Assembly (NCBI GenBank): GCA_022482495.1
Contig: JAKVPA010000010.1
Coordinates: forward strand, 1-64,000
Reading direction: 5' to 3'
Source: Sphaerochaeta sp.
Lineage (GTDB): Bacteria; Spirochaetota; Spirochaetia; Sphaerochaetales; Sphaerochaetaceae
DNA length: 64,000 nucleotides
Shown: positions 20,249 through 31,043 of the stretch, in pieces
How the letters are laid out: each line of letters starts with the position of its first letter
Position numbering within the stretch: the stretch's first letter is position 1
Program-made: the position numbers and the translations under genes
The notes under the pieces: model-generated
The model's database searches: none
Seen by the model: the letters and a program-made list of their open reading frames with translations, nothing else
Told to the model about the DNA's origin: nothing

Positions 20249-21496
20249 ATGGCTGGGGACAAAATGTTGATGGGGCTGGATATCGGCTCGAGCAAAATCC
20301 GATGCGTGATCGGTTCGGTCGATCATGACGGACAGCTCATGGTCGATTCCCTGTGCGAACGCCCAAGCGAAGGCGTCCGCGCCGGTTCCATCGTCAACAT
20401 CGAACAGACTCTGAAGACCATTTCCAGCGTAACCAATGAAGCCGAGCTCCAGGCAGGGGCGGAAGTGACCGACGTGGTCATCGGCATCGGAGGGGAGAAC
20501 ATCATCGGCGTGCCCAGCAACGGGGTGGTGGGCATCAACAGCAAGGACCAAGAGATCAAGCGGGAGGATATCTTCCGCTCCCTGGAAGTCGCCCGTGCGT
20601 TCGAGCTTCCCCAGGACAGGGAAATCCTCCACACGTTGGTCCAGGAATTCCGCATTGACGGACAGAGTGGCATCAAGGATCCGGTGGACATGCTGGGACA
20701 CCGTCTGGAAAGCCGGGTGTTGATCGTCACTGCCAGTTCTTCCATCTGCCAGAACGAGCGCAAGTGCATCACCCGCGCCGGACTGTCCGTGCGTCGGATG
20801 GTGCTGCAGAGCGTCGCCGACGCCGAGGTGGTCCTCAGCCCGGAAGAGAAGGAGATGGGCGCCATTCTGATCAACATCGGTGGCGGGACAAGCAACATGA
20901 TCGCCTACAGTCATGGGGCGCCGATCTACACCGGAGGCATCAACCTCGGCGGGGATTCGGTGACCAGCGACCTGGCGTACATCCTGAACAAGACGAAGAC
21001 GGTGGCCGAGCAGATCAAATGTGAGTGCGGGCACAGTTATGTCCCGTCCGTGCCTGCCGACCAGATGGTCGTCATCCCCCAGGTTCAGGGGCTGCCGTCC
21101 ATCAGGATGCCCAAACGGGAATTGTCACGGATCATTGAACCTCGTATGGCGGAGATTTTCAGCAGGCTCCAGGCAAACCTGAACAAGACAGGGGTGCAGG
21201 GGGCCTACGGTGGCGGAGTGGTGCTGGTCGGTGGCGGCGCGCTCCTGTCCGGGGTGACGGAACTTGCCAGCGAGATTTTCGGGATTCCCGCTCGGCTCGG
21301 GTTCCCCGAAGCGATCGGGGGTTTGGATCGTTCGTACATTAATCCCTGTTACACCACCGTGCTGGGATTGTTGAAGAGTGAAGCGAAACGGGTGAAGGAC
21401 GAGGGTCCGCAACCGAAGAAACGCAGGGAACAGGAACGGAGCGGGGAAGGTGGCGCTTTCTCCCGAGTCAAAGGCTTTTTCAGGACGCTTTTTTGA
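20249..21496 (+). CDS. ftsA: cell division protein FtsA
   Basis: 415 aa actin-like ATPase that anchors FtsZ to the membrane. MGLDIGSSKIRCVIG is phosphate motif 1, AEVVLSPEEKEMGAILINIGGGTSNMI contains phosphate 2, and VVLVGGGALLSGVTELA is the adenosine motif. The C-terminus (SRVKGFFRTLF) fits the amphipathic membrane-targeting helix. SD GCGGAGG precedes the chosen ATG; longer in-frame extension upstream is inside ftsQ. Confidence 0.94.
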   Translation: MAGDKMLMGLDIGSSKIRCVIGSVDHDGQLMVDSLCERPSEGVRAGSIVNIEQTLKTISSVTNEAELQAGAEVTDVVIGIGGENIIGVPSNGVVGINSKDQEIKREDIFRSLEVARAFELPQDREILHTLVQEFRIDGQSGIKDPVDMLGHRLESRVLIVTASSSICQNERKCITRAGLSVRRMVLQSVADAEVVLSPEEKEMGAILINIGGGTSNMIAYSHGAPIYTGGINLGGDSVTSDLAYILNKTKTVAEQIKCECGHSYVPSVPADQMVVIPQVQGLPSIRMPKRELSRIIEPRMAEIFSRLQANLNKTGVQGAYGGGVVLVGGGALLSGVTELASEIFGIPARLGFPEAIGGLDRSYINPCYTTVLGLLKSEAKRVKDEGPQPKKRREQERSGEGGAFSRVKGFFRTLF

Positions 21497-21507
21497 GAGG
21501 CTGGTCA

Positions 21508-22803
21508 ATGGATAACAACAAACAGACACCAATGGATTTTGGCATGTTCGATGTGGAAGACATGGTCAAGGACGAGCAGACAGCCGCCACCGTCATCAAG
21601 GTGGTGGGCGTCGGTGGCGGCGGCGGAAACGCCGTGAACCGGATGATCGCGAGCGGCCTGAAGAAAGTGCAGTTCGTGGCGATGAACACCGACATGCAGG
21701 CCCTGCAGCGCTCCAACGCCCAGGTACGCCTTCCGTTGGGTCGCGAACTGACCGGAGGCCTGGGAGCCGGTGGAATGCCGGAAGTCGGGGAAAAAGCCGC
21801 TCAGGAAAGCAAGGAAGACATCAAGAAAGAGCTGGAGAACGCCGACATGGTGTTCATTACGGCGGGCATGGGAGGCGGAACCGGTACGGGAGCCGCCCCG
21901 GTGGTCGCCGAGATCGCCAAGAGCTGCAACGCCCTTACCGTCGCCGTGGTGACCACCCCGTTCGCCTTTGAAGGCAAGAAGAAGATGATGCTTGCCCAGG
22001 CAGGGATTGAAAAGCTGCGCAAGAACGTCGACACCCTGATCATCATCCCCAACCAGTACCTGTTGAAGGTGGTGGAGAACAACACGCCGATCAAACAGGC
22101 GTTTTTGATGGCTGATGAAGTGCTGTTCATGGGCGTGCAGGGCATCAGCGAGCTGATCACCGAACCAGGGGAAATCAACATCGATTTCGCCGATGTACGC
22201 ACCGTGATGAAAGGCAAAGGGGACGCCCTGATGGGCATCGGCTTCGGAGAAGGGGCCAACCGCGCCGTGGACGCGGCCCGGCAGGCCATCAGCAACCCGC
22301 TTCTGGAGAACGCCTCGATCGCCGGAGCGAAGAGCGTATTGGTCAACCTTTCCGGATCGGAGAACCTCACCCTGCAGGAATACGAGGATGTCGTTGAGCT
22401 GATCACCCAGAACTGTGACGAGAACGCGCTGATCATCGCCGGCCAGGCGTTCAACCCGGAGCTGGGCGACCGGATCAAGGTCACCGTGGTGGCCACCGGG
22501 TTCGAACACAAGGAAGAGGTGGTGGGCGCCGAGACGGATACCATTTCGGCGGCCAAGCGGTTCACCATCCCCACCGCCAGCCAGACAGCGCCGCTTTCCG
22601 CGCAGAAACCGGCTGAAGGGGAGAAACCCGCCGCTGCCCAGCCCAACCCCGCAGGCACCATCCAGATCAACCGATGGCAGGATCTGCAGAAGCAGATCGG
22701 CAAAGCGCCTCAGGGAACGGGGAACGATTTCAGCATTCCTGCCGTCCTCAGGTACGGACAGCATGATGGATCTCAGGATCAAGGGCCGAACAGCGGGTCA
22801 TGA
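21508..22803 (+). CDS. ftsZ: cell division GTPase FtsZ
   Basis: 431 aa tubulin homologue forming the Z ring. [16 protein letters not shown] near residue 32, tubulin signature [10 protein letters not shown] near 124 and the T7 loop [11 protein letters not shown] near 226 are present. The C-terminal peptide that binds FtsA is recognisable as SIPAVLR, but 16 polar residues follow it instead of the usual near-terminal position. The last bases overlap the xerD start (ATGA). Confidence 0.96.
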   Translation: MDNNKQTPMDFGMFDVEDMVKDEQTAATVIKVVGVGGGGGNAVNRMIASGLKKVQFVAMNTDMQALQRSNAQVRLPLGRELTGGLGAGGMPEVGEKAAQESKEDIKKELENADMVFITAGMGGGTGTGAAPVVAEIAKSCNALTVAVVTTPFAFEGKKKMMLAQAGIEKLRKNVDTLIIIPNQYLLKVVENNTPIKQAFLMADEVLFMGVQGISELITEPGEINIDFADVRTVMKGKGDALMGIGFGEGANRAVDAARQAISNPLLENASIAGAKSVLVNLSGSENLTLQEYEDVVELITQNCDENALIIAGQAFNPELGDRIKVTVVATGFEHKEEVVGAETDTISAAKRFTIPTASQTAPLSAQKPAEGEKPAAAQPNPAGTIQINRWQDLQKQIGKAPQGTGNDFSIPAVLRYGQHDGSQDQGPNSGS

Positions 22804-23702
22804 ACGGACAGGATCTCGATCTCTCCGAACAGTTCAAGGAATACCTGTTTGTGCAACGTCGCCTTTCCCGGGCGACGGTTGCCGTATATCTGCCGGTGAT
22901 CACCTCGTTTTTGTCGTTTCTTGAGGATCAACACCTTTGTGTGGAAACGGTATCGTTGGATGACATCCAGCGTTATTTGATCACCCGACGCGAGGCGACC
23001 GGCGATGGGGGACGCACCATGGGCAAGTATCTTTCCGCCCTTCGGACGTTCTTCTCGTTCCTCGTCCAGGAACGGATCCGTGAGGATAATGTGGCGCGCC
23101 GGATCAAGGCGCCCAAAACGGCGCCCCCGCTTCCCACCGCGGTGACGGTGGACGACGTGGACACCCTGCTTGGGGTGATTCCGACGGACGATGACCTGGG
23201 TTACCGGGACCGGACGATGTTCGAGTTGATCTACAGTTGCGGGCTTCGGGTCAGCGAGGCGACGGGGCTTCTGGTCGGCAGCATCGACAACGGAAGCATC
23301 CGGGTGCTGGGCAAGCGAAGCAAAATGCGCCTGATCCCCCTGGGGGATGTGGCCCGTTCCTACCTGGATACATACCTTTCCCAGGTACGGCCCCGCCTGG
23401 TGCGGACGCGCCCGTTTGAGAAGCGCCTGTTCGTCGGAAAAGACGGCAGGCCGCTGACCCGTCAGGCGGTGGCCAAACGGTTTGACCAGTACCGGGACCA
23501 GGCCGGGATGCCCACCGTCCACATCCATACGCTTCGCCACAGTTTCGCCACCCATCTTCTGGAAGGTGGGGCGGACCTGAGGAGCGTGCAGACCCTGCTC
23601 GGCCACAGTGACATCAAGACGACGCAGATTTACACCCATGTCAGCACCAAGGACATGCGGGATGCCTATGATGCGTTCCACAAGGAGGAGAAGGATGATT
23701 GA
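22800..23702 (+). CDS. xerD: tyrosine recombinase XerD-like
   Basis: 300 aa with SAM-like N-terminal core-binding domain and catalytic domain. Catalytic residues are visible: Arg in [11 protein letters not shown], His-Leu-Arg-His in [15 protein letters not shown], His in [16 protein letters not shown], with the nucleophile Tyr in that last block. With XerC it would resolve chromosome dimers at dif. Its coupling to ftsZ by ATGA overlap fits a role at division. Confidence 0.9.
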   Translation: MNGQDLDLSEQFKEYLFVQRRLSRATVAVYLPVITSFLSFLEDQHLCVETVSLDDIQRYLITRREATGDGGRTMGKYLSALRTFFSFLVQERIREDNVARRIKAPKTAPPLPTAVTVDDVDTLLGVIPTDDDLGYRDRTMFELIYSCGLRVSEATGLLVGSIDNGSIRVLGKRSKMRLIPLGDVARSYLDTYLSQVRPRLVRTRPFEKRLFVGKDGRPLTRQAVAKRFDQYRDQAGMPTVHIHTLRHSFATHLLEGGADLRSVQTLLGHSDIKTTQIYTHVSTKDMRDAYDAFHKEEKDD

Positions 23703-24447
23703 TCTTCACATCCTGTGGGCGCTCTGCCCGCTGGTATTCCTTGCCGGGGTGATCGACTCCATCGCCGGTGGCGGTGGGCTGGTCAGCCTGACGGCCTACG
23801 CTGCCTTCGGGCTCCCGCCGACGATGGCGCTGGGAAACAACAAGTTCTCCTCCACCTGCGGCACGACGATCGCGACGATCCGGTACGCGAAGAACAAGGA
23901 CATCGACTGGTCGGTGGCGGTGGTGGCGTTCGTCTGTTCCATCTGCGGCTCGCTTCTTGGCAGCCGCCTCGCCTTGATCTTGGATGGTGTCTACCTGCAG
24001 TACCTGCTGTTGTTCCTCGTTCCGGTCATCGCCGTGCTGACGTTGGTCAAACCGGATTTTGGCAAGGCGAAGGAGTGCAGGCACAAACTGTTGGTCAGCG
24101 CCATCACAGGGCTTGTCGTTGGTTGCTATGATGGTTTCTTCGGTCCGGGAACCGGGATGTTCCTCACTTGGATATTTTCCGCCGTGGTGGGGCTGGAGCT
24201 GCTCAAGGCGGTGGGGACGACCAAGGTGGTCAATCTGTCCAGCAACATCGCCGCTCTGGTGACGTTCGCAATAAGCGGCAACATCGACTACCGCATCGGA
24301 ATTCCCTGCGCGCTCTCTTCCATCGCCGGAGGATACATCGGCAGCGGGCTTGCCGTCCGCAACGGTGCCAAGGTGATCAAGCCGATGCTGGTCGTCGTCC
24401 TGGCGCTCTTGTTGGTAAAAGTGGTGGTCAATCTGTTCGTTTCCTGA
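23695..24447 (+). CDS. TSUP family (TauE/SafE) membrane transporter
   Basis: 250 aa, about eight hydrophobic segments. [18 protein letters not shown] near residue 20 and [15 protein letters not shown] near 142 are the two inverted-repeat signatures of the sulfite/organosulfonate exporter family (TSUP). The substrate is unknown. It overlaps xerD by 8 nt, and SD AAGGAGGAGAAGG precedes the ATG. Confidence 0.88.
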   Translation: MIDLHILWALCPLVFLAGVIDSIAGGGGLVSLTAYAAFGLPPTMALGNNKFSSTCGTTIATIRYAKNKDIDWSVAVVAFVCSICGSLLGSRLALILDGVYLQYLLLFLVPVIAVLTLVKPDFGKAKECRHKLLVSAITGLVVGCYDGFFGPGTGMFLTWIFSAVVGLELLKAVGTTKVVNLSSNIAALVTFAISGNIDYRIGIPCALSSIAGGYIGSGLAVRNGAKVIKPMLVVVLALLLVKVVVNLFVS

Positions 24448-24491
24448 AGCAAACACACGAATTGCGTGGTAGATCCGGCATGGAGTGGGAA

Positions 24492-25190
24492 ATGGCATGC
24501 GCGTTTGTCGCCGATCCTTCGCCCAACCGGACGAAGACGACCCGTCTTCTCCATGGCGGGTCGTTTGCGTTCACTCCGCGTGCCCGGGAGATGTCCCGGA
24601 TGCTCGGTGAACGGTCCCTTGCCATCTGCGCCATTGGGGATGACTCCTATCCCGTTTCGTTACGGGATCTTCCTGATCCTCCTGCCTTCCTGCTGGTCCA
24701 TGGCGCGCCAATCCCTCCGGCTCCCATCATTTCCATCGCCGCTCCGTTGTACGGGACGGCGACGTCGTGGCGGGATGGAGTCTCGTTGGTACGTCTCTTC
24801 TCCGGCCATGGCTTTGCCGTCGCCATGGGGGATGTCTCCGTGATGGAGCGGAATCTGGCGAAAGCCGTGCTGGATTCTGGTGGCCGGGCGATCATCGTGA
24901 CGGACAATCTGGACAAAGAAGGTTGGGATCCCCGGCTTTGTGTGCTCAGCCCGTTTCTGCCTGGCTCCTCCTGTCCTTCGGATTTCCATCATTCCCTGTG
25001 GAACATCGTGACGGGATTGTCCCAATTGACGGTGTTGATCCCGCCACCTACCGGAACGGTCATGTCCCGTTTCGCCTCCGAGGCGCTGGACATCGGCCGG
25101 GATGTGTTCCTGCTGGGGGGAAGCGGACCGTGGTATGAAGGTGGATGGGATCTGTACCAGTCCGGCTGTCCCGTCTTTCCCCTGGGATGA
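24492..25190 (+). CDS. divergent DprA/Smf-like protein
   Basis: About 232 aa, well short of the roughly 290-370 aa of DprA. IGDDSYPVSLRDLPDPPAFLLVHG is the DprA entry motif, and DVFLLGG...GWDLYQSGCPVF resembles the C-terminal PG...G...LI..GA segment. The nucleotide-type Rossmann motif (VGTR...YG) is replaced by SIAAPLYGTATSW, and the usual ISE.P block is not clear. Its place before xerC and hslVU matches dprA in other spirochaetes, as I recall T. pallidum. DNA-processing function may be reduced or altered. The start is set by GGAG six bases upstream; an ATG at 24480 is possible. Confidence 0.65.
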   Translation: MACAFVADPSPNRTKTTRLLHGGSFAFTPRAREMSRMLGERSLAICAIGDDSYPVSLRDLPDPPAFLLVHGAPIPPAPIISIAAPLYGTATSWRDGVSLVRLFSGHGFAVAMGDVSVMERNLAKAVLDSGGRAIIVTDNLDKEGWDPRLCVLSPFLPGSSCPSDFHHSLWNIVTGLSQLTVLIPPPTGTVMSRFASEALDIGRDVFLLGGSGPWYEGGWDLYQSGCPVFPLG

Positions 25191-25199
25191 AAGCTGTGG

Positions 25200-25212
25200 T
25201 ACGATACAGGCA
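25200..25212 (+). promoter_or_regulatory. -10 element directly before xerC ATG (possible leaderless mRNA)
   Basis: TACGAT at 25200-25205 is followed by six bases and the ATG at 25212, the same geometry as before the methyltransferase and murG genes. No SD sequence is seen. The -35 region is weak. Confidence 0.35.
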
Positions 25213-26120
25213 TGGATATGGATCTGGTGGAGGAATTTCTCATCTATCTGAAGGATCTCCGCTCGTACAGCGCCCACACCGTCACGGCGTACGGGACGGA
25301 TATCCGCGAGTTCGGGACGTTTTGCGCCTCCCTCAATCTGGACTATCCTGAGGTGGCGGTGCAGGATGCCCGGATGTACATCGGATCGCTGCGCTCCAGC
25401 GGAGAGCACAGCGAAGCGTCCATCAACCGGGCGCTGTCAGCGCTCCGGACGTTCTACGCCTATCTGTGGGACCGAAAGATTGTCACAAAGAACCCGTTTT
25501 CCGATATCGCCGTCCATGCGAGCAGGGATCATCTTCCCTCGGTGCTTACCCCCGAGGAAGTGCACCAGCTCCTTTCCTTGCCCCACGATGATTTCCCCTC
25601 CAGCCGGGACCATCTGCTGTTCCTGTTTTTGTTTGATACGGGATGCCGTATCAGCGAGGCGCTTTCCGTCACCGAAGAGATGCTTGAGATGGACGCGCGC
25701 CGCATCCGCATCATCGGAAAAGGGGGCAAGACGCGGTATGTGTTCTTCACTGAAACGACCAAGAACGCCATTGCGGAGTATCTGCCCCGGAAACGGGAAC
25801 TGCAACAGGAAAAAGGGGTGAGTGATCCCCAGGAGCTTTCCCTGTTGTTTGTCTCCAATAAAGGGAAACGCTTGCCGATGAGTACGGTTCATACTATGTT
25901 TGATACGTATCGGTTGCGGTTGGGTTGGCAGAAGGCATTCACTCCGCATGTGCTCCGTCACAGTTTCGCGACGGATCTTCTGGAAGAGGGCGCGGATATC
26001 CGTACCGTCCAGGAGATGTTGGGACATGCGAGCATTTCGACGACGCAGATTTACACCCACGTGACCCAACAGCGACTTTTGAAGGTGGTGAAGGATTGCC
26101 ACCCTCATGGAAGGAAGTGA
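25212..26120 (+). CDS. xerC: tyrosine recombinase XerC-like
   Basis: 302 aa. N-terminal core-binding domain ([26 protein letters not shown]) and catalytic domain with Arg in [38 protein letters not shown]. Partner of the XerD-like protein encoded 2.4 kb upstream, or a CodV-type homologue, since in many bacteria xerC/codV precedes hslVU (codWX) as here. Confidence 0.9.
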   Translation: MDMDLVEEFLIYLKDLRSYSAHTVTAYGTDIREFGTFCASLNLDYPEVAVQDARMYIGSLRSSGEHSEASINRALSALRTFYAYLWDRKIVTKNPFSDIAVHASRDHLPSVLTPEEVHQLLSLPHDDFPSSRDHLLFLFLFDTGCRISEALSVTEEMLEMDARRIRIIGKGGKTRYVFFTETTKNAIAEYLPRKRELQQEKGVSDPQELSLLFVSNKGKRLPMSTVHTMFDTYRLRLGWQKAFTPHVLRHSFATDLLEEGADIRTVQEMLGHASISTTQIYTHVTQQRLLKVVKDCHPHGRK

Positions 26121-26124
26121 ACGA

Positions 26125-26673
26125 ATGGAACAACTCAAAGGAACGACCATCATCGCCGTACGACGCGGCGGAACCGTCGCCATCGCCGGTGACGGACAGG
26201 TGACCCAGGGAAACACTGTTGTGCTGAAGGGGAATGCCCACAAGGTGCGCCGGCTGTACAACGGAAAGATCATCATCGGGTTCGCCGGGGGGACGGCGGA
26301 CGCATTCACCCTCAGCGAACTGTTCGAACAGAAACTCAAGCAGTTCTCCGGGGACATCACCCGGGCTGCGGTGGATCTGGCCAAACAGTGGCGGACGGAC
26401 AAACAGATGCGCCAGATGGAAGCGATGATGCTGGCCACCGACGGCGACAAGATCTTTCTGATTGATGGAGTCGGGGATGTGATCGACCCGGAAGGGGATG
26501 CCATCGGCATCGGTAGTGGCGGGGAATACGCCTATGCCGCGGCGCTTGCCTATCTGGACTCCTCCAAAGAGATGACCGCCGCCCAGATCGCCCGCAAGAG
26601 CATCGAGATCGCCAGCCAGATCTGCATCTTCACCAACACCAACATCATTGTGGAGGAACAGAACGCATCATGA
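26125..26673 (+). CDS. hslV: ATP-dependent protease subunit HslV
   Basis: 182 aa. N-terminal nucleophile peptidase forming dodecamers with HslU. The [10 protein letters not shown] motif carries the catalytic Thr, but six residues (MEQLKG) precede it, so a short propeptide must be removed rather than only Met. [22 protein letters not shown] and [13 protein letters not shown] are family blocks. Confidence 0.94.
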   Translation: MEQLKGTTIIAVRRGGTVAIAGDGQVTQGNTVVLKGNAHKVRRLYNGKIIIGFAGGTADAFTLSELFEQKLKQFSGDITRAAVDLAKQWRTDKQMRQMEAMMLATDGDKIFLIDGVGDVIDPEGDAIGIGSGGEYAYAAALAYLDSSKEMTAAQIARKSIEIASQICIFTNTNIIVEEQNAS

Positions 26674-28037
26674 ACGCATTGCCAGGAATCAAAACACTCG
26701 ACGAAATGAAGCCCCGCGAAATCGTCGCGGAGCTGGACAAATACATCATCGGCCAGGATGAGGCCAAGCGCACCATCGCCGTGGCCATCCGTAACCGCAC
26801 CCGACGAAAGCGCCTTCCCCCGGAGATCCGGGATGAGGTGTCGCCGAAGAACATCATTCTGATCGGTCCCACCGGGGTGGGCAAGACGGAGATCGCGCGC
26901 AGGATCGCAAAGTTGTCCAATGCACCGTTCATCAAGGTGGAGGCGACCAAGTACACCGAGGTTGGCTATGTCGGTCGCGATGTCGAGTCGATCATCCGGG
27001 ATCTGATGGGCATCGCCGTCAACCAGGTGAAGCAGGAGCTGGCGTGCAACGTCAGCGATGTGGTGAAACAACGGGTGGAGGATCGTCTGCTGGACCTGCT
27101 GGTCAGCCCGATGCCTGCTGCTCCCAAGCCGGATGGTTCGTTCACCCAGTACGTGGACACCACACGGGAACAGTTCCGCCAGATGCTTCGCGACGGAAAG
27201 CTGGAGGACAAGGAAGTGGAGATGGCCGTCCCCAACAAACCGCAGATGGGCATTGAGATGTTCGGCTCCGGCAATGGGGATGACATCCGCAACGCCATGG
27301 AAAGCCTCAGCTCGATGTTCGGCGGCGCTGGGGCGAAGAAACGGAAGATGACGGTCCACCGAGCCCGGGAGATCATCCAGGAACAGGAAGTGGAGAAGAG
27401 CGTCGATCCTGACAAAGCGGTGGATATCGCCAAGGACAGGGTGGAGCAGATGGGGATCGTCTTCATCGACGAAATCGACAAGATCGCCAACGCCGGTCCG
27501 ACCGGAGGCAATCTTGACGTCTCCCGGGAAGGCGTCCAGCGTGACATCCTTCCCATCGTCGAAGGAACCAAGGTGAGCACCAAATGGGGGGTGGTGGACA
27601 CCACCCACATCCTGTTCATCGCAAGTGGCGCGTTCCATGTCTCCAAACCAAGCGATCTGATCCCTGAGCTTCAGGGGCGGTTCCCCCTCAGGGTGGAGCT
27701 GAACGAGCTGAAGGAGAACGATTTCTTCCGGATCCTCACCGAACCGGAGAACGCCATCACCAAGCAGTACCAGCAACTGATGAAGACGGAAGGCGTGGAC
27801 CTGCAGTTCACCGACGAGGCGCTTCACCGCATCAGCCAGATCGCGTTCCAGATGAACACGACCAACGACAACATCGGGGCCCGCAGATTGTTCACCATCA
27901 TGGAGAAACTGCTGGAAGATCTGTCGTTCCATGCGGATGAGCTGGACGGAGAGACGGTATCCATCGGCAAACAGTATGTGGATGACCATCTGAAGGGGAT
28001 CCTGGAGGACCAGGATCTGTCACGGTACATCCTATGA
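26670..28037 (+). CDS. hslU: ATP-dependent protease ATPase subunit HslU
   Basis: 455 aa Clp/HSP100 family ATPase that unfolds substrates for HslV. TPREIV-type N-terminus ([21 protein letters not shown]), Walker [13 protein letters not shown] near residue 67, I-domain at about 110-240, Walker [12 protein letters not shown] near 265, and the C-terminal SRYIL that inserts into HslV. ATGA overlap with hslV. Confidence 0.96.
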   Translation: MNALPGIKTLDEMKPREIVAELDKYIIGQDEAKRTIAVAIRNRTRRKRLPPEIRDEVSPKNIILIGPTGVGKTEIARRIAKLSNAPFIKVEATKYTEVGYVGRDVESIIRDLMGIAVNQVKQELACNVSDVVKQRVEDRLLDLLVSPMPAAPKPDGSFTQYVDTTREQFRQMLRDGKLEDKEVEMAVPNKPQMGIEMFGSGNGDDIRNAMESLSSMFGGAGAKKRKMTVHRAREIIQEQEVEKSVDPDKAVDIAKDRVEQMGIVFIDEIDKIANAGPTGGNLDVSREGVQRDILPIVEGTKVSTKWGVVDTTHILFIASGAFHVSKPSDLIPELQGRFPLRVELNELKENDFFRILTEPENAITKQYQQLMKTEGVDLQFTDEALHRISQIAFQMNTTNDNIGARRLFTIMEKLLEDLSFHADELDGETVSIGKQYVDDHLKGILEDQDLSRYIL

Positions 28038-28242
28038 GCCTGAACCTTGCTTTCCGTCATTCGGATCGGATTACGACGCCGCGTTGAAGCAGGCTCGTGA
28101 GACGTACGGGTCGGCGATCCGCATCCAAAGCCGCCGGGATTTCACCCGGCGCAAACTGTTCTCCACCCGCCACTTCTGCGAGATTTCCTTCTACTTGGTG
28201 GAAACGCCGGAAGTCAAGGAAGCGGACGGGAAAGAGAGCTGA
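28034..28242 (+). pseudogene. frameshifted small ORF with FlhF N-terminal-like segment
   Basis: An ATG overlapping the hslU stop (ATGA) opens a frame [10 protein letters not shown] that ends within 18 codons. Another frame continues without a start codon as GSDYDAALKQARETYG...IRIQSRRDF and ends at 28242. A single missing base near 28050 would join them into a protein of about 69 residues. The ALKQARETYG...I block resembles the N-terminal part of flagellar GTPase FlhF, but no GTPase domain follows. It may be a remnant of flagellar genes, a real short protein with a sequencing error, or chance. The 3' end overlaps the PBP gene by 29 nt. Confidence 0.45.
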
Positions 28243-29882
28243 TCACTTTCCCTTGGCTGACCAGGCCTTTGATCACCTCCCCGACGGCCGGGCTGGCGAT
28301 GTTGGCACCCCAGATGGTGTCCCCTTTGGGGTTCCCCGCGGCGATGTAGATGATGTACTTCGGATCGTCCGCAGGGACCAGCGCCAGCGTGGATGCCAGT
28401 ACCGAGCCGTCGGCGTAACTGTTGGTCTGGGGGTTGAGGATCTGCGCCGTGCCGGTCTTCGCCGCGACCTGGACTCCGGGGACGGCAGCTTTCACCGCCG
28501 TTCCGCCTTCCTCGGTGGCGCTCTGCATGTAGGAGAGGATTGTTTTGGCCACTTCCGGAGAGGTGACGGTTGCGCCCTGTTCCACCGTGCGCTCAAAGCG
28601 GACCGTACCTTGCGTACCGGTTGCTGTTCCATCACTCCGTTGGAGGATCAGATGGGGGAGCAGTACCGTGCCGCTGTTGGCGAACGCCGTGGCCGCGACG
28701 GCCAGGTGGAGCGCCGTGACGGACAGCTCCTGCCCGAAGCTGATCGTCGCCTGGCTGCGGAGCGACCATTTGGAAGGATCGTTGATGCGCGCTCGGCTTC
28801 GGGATGGAAGACCAATGTCGTACGAACCGTTAAACCCAAATGCACAAAGCTTTTCGTAGAATGCCTGGGGGTCGGTCTGCATGCTCCAATGGGCGATCGC
28901 CCCGTTGCAACTCTTTGCGATCATCTCCCGTGGGGTGACGACGCCGTGAGGTTCATGGCAGTTTATGGTGATGCCGGAGAACGTGTAGCTGCCGTCGCAG
29001 ACAAACGGCGTGTTGAGATCCGCCTGTCCGATCTCCATGTCGGAAGCCAGGGAGAACACCTTGAACACCGAGCCTGGTTCGTACAGGTAGTTCACCGCGT
29101 GGTTGATCCGTGACGTCTCGGTTGAGGAGGAGATGCGGGATGCGTCATACCACGGATAGCTTCCCATGGCCAGGATGTCCCCGCTCTTGGCGTCCAGCAC
29201 GATGCCGACGGCATAGTCTGGGTGCTGGGTGTCGGCGATCTGCTGCAACTGGAGATCCACCAGATATTGAATGTCCACGTCCAGCGTCAACATGATGTCC
29301 TGTCCGTAGGTGGTCGCCTCCGTGCCGACTTGGGGGGTGGGGGAAAGCAGATTGTTCTGTGTGTACTCAATTCCTTCCAAACCATTGTTCTGGCTGTCGA
29401 CGAATCCGACCAGCTGGGAAGCGTGGAAGCTTGCCGGATAGGTGCGTCCGGTATGGTTTTCCACCGATACCTGCTGGGTCAAGCCCTTCCGAGGTGATGA
29501 CCTTCCTCAGTGCTTCCAATTGGGTGGGATCGATCTCTTTCTTGATCAACGCATAGGTGGTGTACTTGCCGGCCTGCGCCTTGATCTCGTCGACGCTCAT
29601 GCCAAGGTACGGAGAGAGAAGCGTCGCCAAACCATCCATATCCTTGATCTTTGAAAGATGGAAATACAGACTGGAATAGGGCGTCTCGATGGCAAGGATC
29701 CTGCCGTTGCGGTCGATGATCGTCCCCCGCACAACACGTGGGGAGACTACCGGATCCTGATATGTTTTGCGTTTGGCGGCCGGAAGGATGACAAACAGAA
29801 GGCGAAGTGCAAGAATAAGAAAAGCGATCAACGTGGCGGAAAGAAATACCTGATAGACTGTTTTGCTTTGACTCCGGCCCAT
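28214..29882 (-). pseudogene. class B penicillin-binding protein (FtsI/PBP2-like), frameshifted
   Basis: The N-terminal part (29882 to about 29485) has a membrane helix (about 10-33) and VVRGTIIDRNGRILA, the class B PBP dimerisation motif. The downstream frame holds the transpeptidase domain: active-site EPGSVFKVFSLA (Ser-x-x-Lys), KSCNGAIAHW (SxN), and AAKTGTAQ (KTG). Deleting one G of the GGG run at plus-strand 29484-29486 (CCC) joins the frames as SEGLTQQVSVEN and gives about 555 aa, a normal length. Either the gene is broken or the consensus has an extra base. It is the only transpeptidase in the window and would partner FtsW. Divergent from the LysM gene with about 40 nt between. Confidence 0.85.
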
Positions 29883-29923
29883 GATTGCTTTATAGTACTC
29901 ACAAGGAGACGGATTGTCGAGGT

Positions 29924-31033
29924 ATGGGAAGAGACAGCTACGATGACATGCAGGAACGAAACGACGGCAACAAAACCGCCTGGCAACCCAAGGGGAACAA
30001 CCGGGTCCGCGTCATTGCCATTGTGCTGAGTATCGGCATTTCCGCCTTGTTGCTGATTCTCTGGTGGAATTCGTTGTATCCCGCTGAAAAAAACCAATCA
30101 TCCGGCACCACCACGGCGGAGCAGGCGGTTGTCACACCGGTTCCTCCGGCAAGCCCCACCGTCGAGGTGGTCTCTGAAGCGCCTGTGGTGCAAGCACCCC
30201 AACAACTGGTACAGCCAGCAGCGCCTGCGGCGAGCGCGGCGCAACCCGTACCTTCTTCCACGACCGCAGTCAGTCTTTCCGACACAAGGAAGCGTGGCGC
30301 TTCGAAGAACAGTGTTCAGTATCTCGATCATGTGGTGGCTGATGGCGAGGACCTGACATCCATCGCTGCACAATATGGGCTGAAGACCCAGACGATCATC
30401 TCGGTCAACCAGGTGAGGAACGTCAATGCCATCAAACCGGGGAAGACCCTGAGGATTCCTGACCGTGACGGACAATTATATGAAGTGAAAAGCGGAGACA
30501 TGCTCTCCACCATCGCGCGAACGTACCACATGGGGTGGAAGACCCTGATGGAGGTCAATGCGCTTACCAGCGAGATCATCAGGCCGGGCCAGACCTTGTT
30601 CATCCCTGATGTGACGCAACCTGGTTCCACAGACGCGGAAATCTCCACGGTCTCGTTCCAGAAACCGGCGCAGGGAAGCATCGTCGGAGCGTTCGGGCAA
30701 CCCAGCGTCGATCCTTCCGACGAGGGAAGCCTTGATGGCGTGTTGATCCAAGGTTCTGCGGGAACTGCCGTGTATGCCGCAGCCGATGGTGATGTGGTGG
30801 ATGCCGGATACGAACAGAAAGGGCGGGGACGGTTCGTCGTGATCAGTCACGCTGATGGCTATCGGACCAATTACGCCCATCTGGAAAACGTTGATGTAAA
30901 AAGCGGGGTGAAAGTCGCCAAGGGACAGGTGATCGGTTCCATGGGAAGCAGTGGGACGGAATTCATCGAACCGACGTTGTATTTTGCCATCGAACAAAAC
31001 GGGATCAGTCTGAATCCCGCCGATTTCTTCTAA
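29924..31033 (+). CDS. LysM protein with degenerate LytM (M23) domain, NlpD-like
   Basis: 369 aa. Membrane anchor at about residues 31-53, a Pro/Ala/Val/Thr-rich linker (about 58-115), two LysM peptidoglycan-binding repeats (about 130-178 and 187-230), and a C-terminal M23-type fold (about 262-360). The M23 zinc ligands are missing: the HxGxD position reads LDGVLIQG, and the HLHF position reads TLYF; only the YAH of TNYAHL remains. It is therefore probably not a peptidase but an amidase activator like NlpD/EnvC. The start is uncertain (ATG 29924 or 29945). Confidence 0.8.
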   Translation: MGRDSYDDMQERNDGNKTAWQPKGNNRVRVIAIVLSIGISALLLILWWNSLYPAEKNQSSGTTTAEQAVVTPVPPASPTVEVVSEAPVVQAPQQLVQPAAPAASAAQPVPSSTTAVSLSDTRKRGASKNSVQYLDHVVADGEDLTSIAAQYGLKTQTIISVNQVRNVNAIKPGKTLRIPDRDGQLYEVKSGDMLSTIARTYHMGWKTLMEVNALTSEIIRPGQTLFIPDVTQPGSTDAEISTVSFQKPAQGSIVGAFGQPSVDPSDEGSLDGVLIQGSAGTAVYAAADGDVVDAGYEQKGRGRFVVISHADGYRTNYAHLENVDVKSGVKVAKGQVIGSMGSSGTEFIEPTLYFAIEQNGISLNPADFF

Positions 31034-31043
31034 CGGAAACCGC

